Source: JAGUXG01 sp043798435
Lineage (GTDB): Bacteria; UBA9089; UBA9088; JAGUXG01
DNA: 5,185 nucleotides
Assembly (NCBI GenBank): GCA_043798435.1
Contig: JAZDOR010000119.1
Coordinates: 1 to 5,185 of the forward strand
Reading direction: 5' to 3'
The position numbers and the translations under genes are program-made. The notes beneath the pieces are model-generated. The model was given only the letters and a program-made list of their open reading frames with translations, ran no database searches and was not told where the DNA came from. This document shows, piece by piece, positions 1 to 4,892 of this stretch. The stretch's first letter is position 1, and every line of letters starts with the position of its first letter.

Positions 1-422
1 TATATTTTTGGGATACAGGGCTGGCGTGTTCATTGCTCGGCGTAAAGAGCGCGAGTCAGCTTGAGACACACTATCTCAAAGGCGGGCTTTTTGAGTCTAT
101 GGTTATATCCGAGTTTATGAAAGAGAAGCTTAATGCAGGGACCGAGCCAGATGCGTATTTTTGGCGTGATAGGTCTGGAAATGAGATAGATTGCCTCATT
201 GATTCACCCGAAGGGATCGCGGCTGTCGAGATAAAATCGGGTAAAACCGTAAGCGAAGATTTTTTTGCCCCTTTCAAATATTGGAATGAGGTCAAGCATC
301 CGTCTGGCGGAAAAAAATTTGTTGTCTATGGCGGAGATAACAGCCAAGAAAGAGAAACAATAAAAGTAGTAAGCTGGAAGAAAATGTTAGAAGTTATATA
401 TGAAAATGGTTTATATAAATGA
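1..422 (+). CDS. DUF4143-family AAA ATPase, C-terminal part (5' end outside window)
   Basis: The frame is open from base 3 to the TGA at 420-422, giving 139 residues with no start inside the window; the first available codon (TTG at 33) is internal to the family pattern. It begins with YFWDTGLACSLLG, matching the (L/Y)YFxDTGL opening of DUF4143. KGGLFESMVISEFMK and YFWRDRSGNEIDCLI follow, then VEIKSGKT. The D...ExK arrangement (EID, then EIK) recalls the PD-(D/E)XK nuclease-like fold that this region of the family is known to resemble. Full-length relatives are about 380-430 residues, with a P-loop ATPase and a winged helix in front; that part would lie left of the window. Their function is poorly known, and they often sit in mobile or accessory DNA. 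The 3' end overlaps yqeK by 23 bases. By my count bases 1-360 are about 45% GC, against about 40% in yqeK, which weakly suggests foreign origin. Family call is firm; role unknown. Confidence 0.85.
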   Translation, partial: YFWDTGLACSLLGVKSASQLETHYLKGGLFESMVISEFMKEKLNAGTEPDAYFWRDRSGNEIDCLIDSPEGIAAVEIKSGKTVSEDFFAPFKYWNEVKHPSGGKKFVVYGGDNSQERETIKVVSWKKMLEVIYENGLYK

Positions 423-996
423 AAAACTGCAAAGTATGATGACAGGAGAGAGGTTTGATCATACTGAAAGGACAAGGGATATAGCCTTAGAAATAGCATC
501 TTGTCAGATAATAGACAAAGAAAAGGTTGAAATCACTGCCCTTCTGCACGATTGTGCCAAAGAGATGCCAAAAGACGAGATGAAGAGATGGATACATAAG
601 TATAGTATTGTCTTAGATGAGATTGAGGAGAAAGAACCAGGGCTCTGGCATCAGATAGTAAGTGCGATTATCGCTGAAAAGGATTTTGGGGTAAAAGACA
701 CGGAGATTTTACAGGCAATCAGCATTCATTCAACAGGGGATGCCAATATGTCTCTCCTGGCAAAGATTATCTACATTGCTGACTACCTTGAAACCTGGCC
801 CAATGAGAGTATGATGCAAAAGGCAAAAGAGGATATTGACCTGGCACTAAGAGAGGTTATGATTAAAAAGACAAACTATATCTTTAATAAATCTGCCCTC
901 CTTCATCCGAAGTCCGTTTCAGCTTATAATTGGTTAGCTAAAAAATTAGACACTGATCTACAGAGGATAAACACTGAAGAAATATTTAGACACTGA
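400..996 (+). CDS. yqeK: YqeK-type HD-domain hydrolase (symmetrical Ap4A hydrolase)
   Basis: This is a 198-residue cytosolic HD-domain protein. The YqeK family splits diadenosine tetraphosphate into two ADP using a metal pair. The expected ligands are visible: H21 in RFDHTERT, H50-D51 in ALLHDCAKEMP, H84, H110 in the HSTGDANMS motif, and D128 in KIIYIADYLE. The ending LLHPKSVSAYNWLAKKL fits the family's usual C-terminus near 185-190 residues. The remaining tail (LDTDLQRINTEEIFRH) is encoded by repeat DNA, and the stop codon lies inside a repeat unit. ATG 400 was chosen because a weak AGAAG lies at 389-393; ATG 406 is possible. The gene starts inside the preceding DUF4143 gene, which suggests coupled translation. 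rsfS follows, as in many bacteria, but after 151 bases of repeat. nadD, the usual upstream partner, is not adjacent. The identification is secure; only the native 3' end is in doubt. Confidence 0.93.
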   Translation: MKMVYINEKLQSMMTGERFDHTERTRDIALEIASCQIIDKEKVEITALLHDCAKEMPKDEMKRWIHKYSIVLDEIEEKEPGLWHQIVSAIIAEKDFGVKDTEILQAISIHSTGDANMSLLAKIIYIADYLETWPNESMMQKAKEDIDLALREVMIKKTNYIFNKSALLHPKSVSAYNWLAKKLDTDLQRINTEEIFRH

Positions 997-1090
997 TTTA
1001 CACTGATACTCACAGATAATTTTTTAATTCTTATCAGTATAATCTGTGTTAATCTGTGTCAAAAGAACTGTTTAAAATCAGTGTAAATCT
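946..1090. repeat. Array of 10-base CAC(A/T)GAT-type repeats with inverted arms
   Basis: Three units stand in strict 10-base register at 991-1020: cactgattta, cactgatact, cacagataat. An outlying copy is at 951-960 (cactgatcta); the 15-mers at 946-960 and 986-1000 differ at one base. The complementary version follows: aatctgtgtt and aatctgtgtc at 1041-1060, then atcagtgtaaatc at 1077-1089. That last stretch is the perfect inverse of gatttacactgat at 995-1007. A shorter pair, actgata (1002-1008) with tatcagt (1032-1038), nests inside, so a transcript could fold into a long imperfect hairpin between yqeK and rsfS. A near-copy in opposite orientation lies at 4734-4751. No run of T follows, so it is not a typical intrinsic terminator. 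I recall similar CACAGATTAACACAGATT strings from many environmental genomes; that is memory, not a search. Confidence 0.8.
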
Positions 1091-1147
1091 AAAGTCAAAA
1101 AAATCTTATTCCTCCACAAAATTGTGAGCAATTACTAATGATATAAG

Positions 1148-1480
1148 ATGTATCCAAAACAGATAGCCAACGAAGCAGGAAAAGCAGCCTTATCTAAGAA
1201 GGCAGAGGATGTGTCCATCCTTAATGTAAAAGGTCTGACTACAATTGCTGATTACCTTGTATTCCTTTCTGGAAACTCTGAGCCACATATCAAGGCAATT
1301 ACCCAAGAGATAGAGAAAAGGCTAAAGAAAGCAGGTATCCTTTATAGAGAAGAAAAAAGTAAAGGCTGGGTTCTCCTGGATTATGGCAGTTGTGTGATAA
1401 ATATCTTTAATAAGGAGACCAGGGTATTTTATCAGGTAGAAAATCTATGGGCAGATGCAGAGAAGATTCTCATGGAATAA
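1148..1480 (+). CDS. rsfS: Ribosomal silencing factor RsfS (Iojap/DUF143)
   Basis: This 110-residue protein spans the usual RsfS length (about 105-120). The family binds ribosomal protein uL14 on the 50S subunit and blocks joining with 30S, lowering translation in poor conditions. Visible motifs are IADYLVFLSGNSEPHIKAI (33-51), GWVLLDYGS (73-81) and RVFYQVENLW (92-101), with family-typical W74, D78, R92, Y95, E98 and W101. Most relatives have a VVHVF-like strand after DYG; here it reads CVINIF, so the usual histidine is N85. ATG 1148 is the only reasonable start: an in-frame TAA lies just upstream at 1136-1138. A three-codon ATG-ATA-TAA overlaps the region at 1138-1146. I see no Shine-Dalgarno sequence, and repeat DNA separates the gene from yqeK, so it may be read through from yqeK or have its own weak promoter. 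The stop lies 7 bases from that of the convergent mlaD-like gene. Confidence 0.94.
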   Translation: MYPKQIANEAGKAALSKKAEDVSILNVKGLTTIADYLVFLSGNSEPHIKAITQEIEKRLKKAGILYREEKSKGWVLLDYGSCVINIFNKETRVFYQVENLWADAEKILME

Positions 1481-1487
1481 ACCATTA

Positions 1488-2579
1488 TTACTTCTTTTTT
1501 AATAACTTCCAGGGGTTTTTCTTCAGGTCGCTTGAAAGCTCCTCAAGGTTCCTGGCAGATTTTGCCAATGAGCCGGCCACATCTTCATTTTGAAGGAGCC
1601 CCAAGGTGCCTGAACCCATCATAGATGAGATAGCGGTAATTGTCTTGTCTAACTCCTTCATTCCCTTTGTAAACTTATTTATGCCTTCCTGCACAGCTTC
1701 TTTATTCTCATCGGCAATCTCTCCTATCTTTTCAGAAGAGGATTTAACAGAGTTTGCCGCCTCAGAGAGACTTGTAATTGCCTCTTTTAACTCCTCTGGA
1801 TCTACCTTTTCAGAGAGCTTAGCTAACCCTGCGGCTGTTTTATTAAGATTGGTTATCATCTCTGAGATTCCCTCCTTATCCCCAGAAATTTTAGAAAGAG
1901 CAGCCGAGGCTTTTCTGAAATCAGAAACCGCCTCCTTAATCTGTTTTCTATTTTCTTCCAAAATCTCCCGCAAGAGCAAAGAGGTAGAGGAAACCCTCTC
2001 TATGGATGACTCAATCTCCTTTTTGTATTTGGTCATAATCTCTCTTCCTCCACTTGTAAGAACAGCCAGGTTTTCTATAGTGGTATCAAGATTTTTAAGC
2101 ATCTCTTTCTCTCCCATCAGCTTATCTAAAATAGTAACTGTCCTCTCTATCTTATAGACAACGGTCTCACTTCTGGTAAGAATTTCTGAGACATTCACCG
2201 GGTCTATGCCGACCAAGAAATCACCATTCTTTATTGGCTGTCTTTTTTTCCCAAAAAGTGTAATCTCAACATACTTTTCGCCGACAAGCCCCAGGGTATT
2301 TATGGTAATAGCCACATTTCTCTCTATCTTTATCTTCTTTTTTATCCAGATAACGGTATAGACCTTGTCATCTTTAAGATATATCTCCTTTACCTCACCA
2401 GCATCCATTCCAGCAACCTTTACAGGTGCCCCATCCAGAAGCCCACTCACATAGTTGAAGGCAACCGTAAACCTATACCCTTTTTGTCCAAACTGATAAT
2501 CTCCTATCCAGACAACAAGGATAGCTAATATAGCCAAGCCAATCGTGGTGACAATTCCTATCTTTACTTCAGGCTTCAT
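1488..2579 (-). CDS. mlaD: MlaD-like MCE-domain lipid-transport protein
   Basis: This 363-residue protein is anchored in the inner membrane and faces the periplasm. MCE/MlaD proteins form rings that bind lipids and work with an MlaE permease and MlaF ATPase to move phospholipids between the membranes. A short cytosolic start (MKPEVK) leads into one membrane segment at about residues 7-25. The MCE domain runs from about 35 to 115 and includes GLLDGAPVKVAGMDAGEV (46-63) and LGLVGEKYVEI. A long charged helical, probably coiled-coil region fills about 120-325. The end, GTLGLLQNEDV followed by LKKNPWKLLKKK, resembles the tails of MlaD relatives. ATG 2579 places the membrane segment at the proper distance; no Shine-Dalgarno sequence precedes it. 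Permease and ATPase genes are not adjacent: upstream is a transposase remnant. It is convergent with rsfS, 7 bases apart, with no evident terminator between them. The gene appears intact. Confidence 0.9.
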   Translation of the reverse strand: MKPEVKIGIVTTIGLAILAILVVWIGDYQFGQKGYRFTVAFNYVSGLLDGAPVKVAGMDAGEVKEIYLKDDKVYTVIWIKKKIKIERNVAITINTLGLVGEKYVEITLFGKKRQPIKNGDFLVGIDPVNVSEILTRSETVVYKIERTVTILDKLMGEKEMLKNLDTTIENLAVLTSGGREIMTKYKKEIESSIERVSSTSLLLREILEENRKQIKEAVSDFRKASAALSKISGDKEGISEMITNLNKTAAGLAKLSEKVDPEELKEAITSLSEAANSVKSSSEKIGEIADENKEAVQEGINKFTKGMKELDKTITAISSMMGSGTLGLLQNEDVAGSLAKSARNLEELSSDLKKNPWKLLKKK

Positions 2580-2603
2580 ATTATTATTGTTAGCTAACGA
2601 TAC

Positions 2604-2609
2604 ATTATA
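2604..2609 (-). promoter_or_regulatory. Candidate -10 box for the mlaD-like gene
   Basis: On the minus strand a perfect TATAAT lies 24 bases before the mlaD ATG. It predicts a leader of about 18 nucleotides (UA-rich, no Shine-Dalgarno). No convincing -35 is present 16-18 bases upstream, where the sequence reads AAAAGA. The hexamer overlaps the stop codon of the transposase remnant (reading CTA TAA TGT), so the promoter would be built at the edge of IS-derived DNA. A 10-base perfect palindrome, gttagctaac (2589-2598), lies between the -10 and the start. One such palindrome is expected by chance in a window this size. Confidence 0.35.
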
Positions 2610-2760
2610 GGATAATATTTTTCTCTTCTTTTAGATATTGAGCTGGTGTTTTATAGTTTAAGTTCTTGAGTTTTTTGTTCTGATTGTAATCATCAACAAA
2701 CCCAAGAAGCTTGCTATACTGAGAATAAATCAGGCTTACCAAAAATTGTGTTCGTTTATA
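2605..2760 (-). pseudogene. C-terminal fragment of an integrase-core (rve) transposase, IS481/IS3 type
   Basis: Read on the minus strand, 51 codons run to a TAA at 2607-2605. They include LLGFVDDYNQNKKLKNLNY followed by KTPAQYLKEE. This matches the last part of integrase-core transposases, whose usual pattern is FxxxYNxxRxHxxLxYKTPxxYL; the Arg-His pair expected after YN is not kept here (QNKK). Nothing recognisable remains upstream of 2760, where the frame runs into a palindromic repeat and then a stop at 2800-2802. So only about the last 50 residues of a protein of some 300 survive. It lies directly upstream of the mlaD-like gene, on the same strand. The exact IS family cannot be decided from this length. 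Confidence 0.65.
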
Positions 2761-2834
2761 GTTCTGAGGTTCAAAGTTCAAGGTTAGAGAATAAGAGGAT
2801 TAACCGTGAACCTTGAACCATTTAACCTCTGAAC
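2761..2834. repeat. Imperfect palindrome with GTTCAAGGTT arms
   Basis: The inner arms are a perfect inverted pair, gttcaaggtt at 2776-2785 and aaccttgaac at 2809-2818, with a 23-base loop. The outer arms gttctgaggtt (2761-2771) and aacctctgaac (2824-2834) pair at 10 of 11 positions. The element starts exactly where the transposase fragment loses recognisable sequence, so it may mark an insertion or breakpoint. No T-run follows on either strand, which argues against a simple terminator. Short GTTCAAGGTT-type palindromes are, from memory, dispersed in other genomes of this kind. Confidence 0.7.
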
Positions 2835-2909
2835 CTGAGTAGTTATGTTCAAATATACTCTGGAAGCAATATTTTGTCAAGACCTTTTCCTTTTGGGTTG
2901 GAAACATAG

Positions 2910-3247
2910 CCCTTTTTTGGACCAAGGGAGGGAATTCAAGGGTATGGAGGATTTGAAGAGGCAAAGAAATGGGTGAAGAAACATACCCTTCGCATCCTTC
3001 AGGGCAAGGTTAGTCAGGTAATAAAGGGGGTACGGCAAAGTGCCACCAAAAGAGAGATTCGTGGTAATAATCGTAAGACAGTTGATAGGGTGTGTAAATA
3101 TTTTTATCGTAACCGTCCCCAGATGAAATACAATGAGCATCTAAATTAAGGAATGCCAATTGTTAGTGGCTCTGTAGAGTGAACTATTGCAAGAATTTTG
3201 TTAAGGATAGAATGGAGCGATCTGGCAGAGAAAAGACAAAAGAGTAA
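2910..3247 (+). pseudogene. Decayed ISKra4-like transposase, C-terminal half
   Basis: The frame 2910-3149 reads, among other residues, GFEEAKKWVKKHTLRILQ, GKVSQVIKGVRQSATKRE and KYFYRNRPQMKYNEHLN, then a TAA at 3147-3149. Past the stop it continues as GMPIVSGSVE and meets a TGA at 3180-3182. A shift into another frame gives CKNFVKDRMERSG (3188-3226), ending at a TAA at 3245-3247. Joined, these match the ISKra4-type pattern of NRxxMxYxxxLxxGxPIxSGxVEGxCxxxVKDRMERSG. The TGA replaces the glycine codon after VE, and about two extra bases cause the shift. Two in-frame stops and a frameshift make it inactive. Sequence before 2910 (from about 2841) may be an older part in broken frames, but I cannot match it. 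It points toward the 3' end of proB, 8 bases away. Confidence 0.75.
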
Positions 3248-3254
3248 ACATCCG

Positions 3255-4052
3255 CTATGTTGTTTCCTGTAAATTTTGAGCAATTACTTTAGGAAGAAAG
3301 ACCGTTCCTATGCTTTTTCCGCCTACAATCTCAGATATTATGCCCTTTTTTCTTCCCGAGGCAATCACTGTCTTTATCCCAGAATCTAGAGCAAGTTTTA
3401 CTGCCGAAAGCTTTGCCTTCATCCCTCCACGACTTATCTTTCCTTCTGTATCCCTTACCCAACCATCCATCTCCTTTGTTATCTCAGAAACCTCTCTCAC
3501 TAATTCACACCTATCTCCACTTTTGTCAATTTTATAGAAACCATTCTCATCCGTAAGGAGAATCAGCAAATCAGCATCAATCAAAGAGGCAAGGTGTGCA
3601 GCCAAAGAGTCATTATCGGAAAAGCTAAGCTCCTCTGTGGCGACAGCATCATTCTCATTCACAATAGAAATCACGGAAAAACCAAAAAGGGTGTTGAAGG
3701 TATTCAGAATATTCAGTCGCTCCTTTCTATTCCCAAGTTCCCTATGGGTCAGGAGAACCTGGGCTATTGGCTGATTATGTCTTCTGAATAGCCCCTCATA
3801 AATGTGCATCAGCCTTGATTGACCAACAGCTGCTGTTGCCTGCTTTACTGAGATAGCCTCAGGGTAATCTACCATTCCCAGAACCTCCATTCCAGCACCA
3901 ACAGCACCGGAGGAGACAAGGATTATCTCCCTACCTTCCTTTACTTTGCATATATCATTTACAATCTCCGAGATATACCCTGCTTCAAAGGGACCAGAAG
4001 GGGATGTAATAATAGATGTCCCAACCTTTATGATAATCCTTTTATATTCCAT
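3255..4052 (-). CDS. proB: Glutamate 5-kinase, PUA-less form (possibly truncated at 3' end)
   Basis: This cytosolic enzyme phosphorylates L-glutamate with ATP, the first step of proline synthesis. The 265-residue amino-acid-kinase domain is complete: RIIIKVGTS (5-13), VSSGAVGAG (46-54), VNENDAVATEE (131-141), FSDNDSLAAHLA (144-155) and LLTDENGFY (165-173). The usual GTGGM is changed to SRGGM (207-211). The kinase ends at IGTVFLPK, and only VIAQNLQETT follows, so the PUA domain of long ProB proteins (about 365 residues) is missing. Natural PUA-less ProB proteins of about 250-270 residues exist, so the enzyme may work. A longer frame begins at 4166, but ATG 4052 puts the first strand at the normal position and overlaps the MOSC gene by 11 bases, suggesting coupled translation; no Shine-Dalgarno sequence is evident. 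proA is not next; a decayed transposase lies immediately downstream. Confidence 0.93.
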   Translation of the reverse strand: MEYKRIIIKVGTSIITSPSGPFEAGYISEIVNDICKVKEGREIILVSSGAVGAGMEVLGMVDYPEAISVKQATAAVGQSRLMHIYEGLFRRHNQPIAQVLLTHRELGNRKERLNILNTFNTLFGFSVISIVNENDAVATEELSFSDNDSLAAHLASLIDADLLILLTDENGFYKIDKSGDRCELVREVSEITKEMDGWVRDTEGKISRGGMKAKLSAVKLALDSGIKTVIASGRKKGIISEIVGGKSIGTVFLPKVIAQNLQETT

Positions 4053-4485
4053 CAACGATGATATTATCATTAGCCTTGACCTCTCCCCCTGAAAGCACCT
4101 CAGCAAATATCCCTTCTTTGGGCATAACACAATCGCCTGCTTGATAGTAAATAGCACACCTCTCATGACATGTCTTGCCTATCTGAGTCACCTTTAAGAC
4201 TATCCCCTCACCAATCCTTATTGTCTGCCCAATCTTCAAAGAAACGAGGTCTATTCCAGAGGTGGTAATATTCTCTGCAAAATCACCGCAGGATACAGAA
4301 AGCCCTGCCTTTTGCATCTTTTCAATTGACTCCATAGCTAACAGGCTCACCTGTCTGTGCCAATTGCCACTATGCCCATCACCTTTCAGACCAAAATTTG
4401 CAATAAGCTCACCAGCGCCAATAGGTGTCTTCTTCTCACCCTTTTCAGGGCTGATATTGATTGAAATAACCTTGCCTTCTTGCAT
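4042..4485 (-). CDS. MOSC-domain protein (small single-domain type)
   Basis: This 147-residue cytosolic protein is almost entirely one MOSC (molybdenum cofactor sulfurase C-terminal) domain, the usual size for the stand-alone type. Clear motifs are GDGHSGNWHRQVSLLAMESI (35-54), CGDFAENITTSGIDL (66-80) and GKTCHERCAIYYQAGDCVMP (103-122), the last followed by KEGIF, with cysteines C106, C110 and C119. Stand-alone MOSC proteins are thought to carry sulfur or handle molybdenum cofactor and often sit beside mogA/moaB-type genes. The substrate of this one is unknown and no cofactor gene is visible here. The start at 4485 fits the family N-terminus (GKVISINISP). A good sigma70 promoter ends so close to this ATG that the transcript should begin at or next to it, with no leader. 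It is the first gene of an operon with proB, which starts inside its last codons. Why it is paired with proB is unclear. Confidence 0.9.
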   Translation of the reverse strand: MQEGKVISINISPEKGEKKTPIGAGELIANFGLKGDGHSGNWHRQVSLLAMESIEKMQKAGLSVSCGDFAENITTSGIDLVSLKIGQTIRIGEGIVLKVTQIGKTCHERCAIYYQAGDCVMPKEGIFAEVLSGGEVKANDNIIVDGI

Positions 4486-4491
4486 TGGTTA

Positions 4492-4520
4492 ATTATACCC
4501 AAAAGAAACTAAGTTTGCAA
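4492..4520 (-). promoter_or_regulatory. Sigma70-type promoter of the MOSC-proB operon, predicted leaderless
   Basis: On the minus strand TTGCAA (4520-4515) and TATAAT (4497-4492) are separated by exactly 17 bases, with GGG directly before the -10. Counting six bases beyond the -10 puts the transcription start at the A of the MOSC ATG (4485), so little or no 5' leader remains. No Shine-Dalgarno sequence could fit there. The -35 matches four of six consensus bases and the -10 all six. Confidence 0.7.
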
Positions 4521-4733
4521 TTATAAAACTTTGTAACTGTTCAGCCCATCCATTAAAATCAGTAATAAATTCTGCTATTCCACTATAATCCCCATGATTT
4601 TCCTTCTATAATAAATTGCCTTTATTGTTCTATAGTTTCGTGATTTTTAGAAGCCCAGAACCCCTTGAAAACAGAAGGGTTTAGAATTGTCAGGATTAAA
4701 CCTTAAGTTGTCAAAAATTATTCTCTTTTTTGC

Positions 4734-4751
4734 CACAGATTAACACGGATT
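4734..4751. repeat. Isolated copy of the CACAGATTAACACAGATT repeat
   Basis: The sequence cacagattaacacggatt matches the reverse complement of 1041-1058 at 17 of 18 positions and keeps the same 10-base period. Relative to the array after yqeK it is inverted, so the two copies flank rsfS, the mlaD-like gene, proB and the MOSC gene. It is preceded by a T-rich stretch (4719-4731). I see no gene that it belongs to. Confidence 0.7.
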
Positions 4752-4808
4752 TCTTTAGAAACCCTCTATATTCATCAGATGAAGATGCAGAAGAAACTTT
4801 TTAAATTT

Positions 4809-4838
4809 TTGCTAAATCACGTTTTCATTGGGTATAAT
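4809..4838 (+). promoter_or_regulatory. Promoter-like sequence on the plus strand without an obvious gene
   Basis: TTGCTA (4809-4814) and TATAAT (4833-4838) are spaced by 18 bases. Like the MOSC promoter, the -10 reads GGGTATAAT. The start would fall near 4845. Downstream only tiny frames occur, for example ATG 4921, which stops after eight codons. It could serve a small RNA, a gene beyond the right edge, or an IS element whose remnants follow. In AT-rich DNA such matches also arise by chance. Confidence 0.35.
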
Positions 4839-4892
4839 ATAAGGAAATTTTTAGGGGCTTATTTCTGAATCGCAGAAAGTTTGTGTAATACG

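Noticed and set aside
1481..1487. Shared terminator between rsfS and mlaD
   Set aside because: Only 7 bases separate the stops and I find no stem with a T-run around them.
1606..2157. Plus-strand frame of 183 codons inside mlaD
   Set aside because: Antisense shadow of the helical region of the MlaD-like protein; no motif and a Ser/Leu-rich composition typical of such shadows.
2589..2598. Palindrome gttagctaac as an operator of mlaD
   Set aside because: Perfect 10-base palindromes are expected by chance several times in a window this long, and no regulator gene is near.
2877..3140. Minus-strand frame of 87 codons
   Set aside because: It is the antisense shadow of the decayed ISKra4-like transposase, which carries clear family motifs on the plus strand.
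4053..4166. Longer N-terminus for proB (start at 4166)
   Set aside because: The extra 38 residues overlap MOSC codons, resemble no ProB sequence, and the kinase fold starts normally at MEYKRIIIKVG.
4493..4618. Minus-strand frame of about 41 codons with a protein-like end (FNGWAEQLQSF)
   Set aside because: It has no start codon, no family match that I recognise, and runs through the MOSC promoter.
4659..4682. Hairpin as intrinsic terminator
   Set aside because: The stem is short with a bulge and no run of T follows on either strand.
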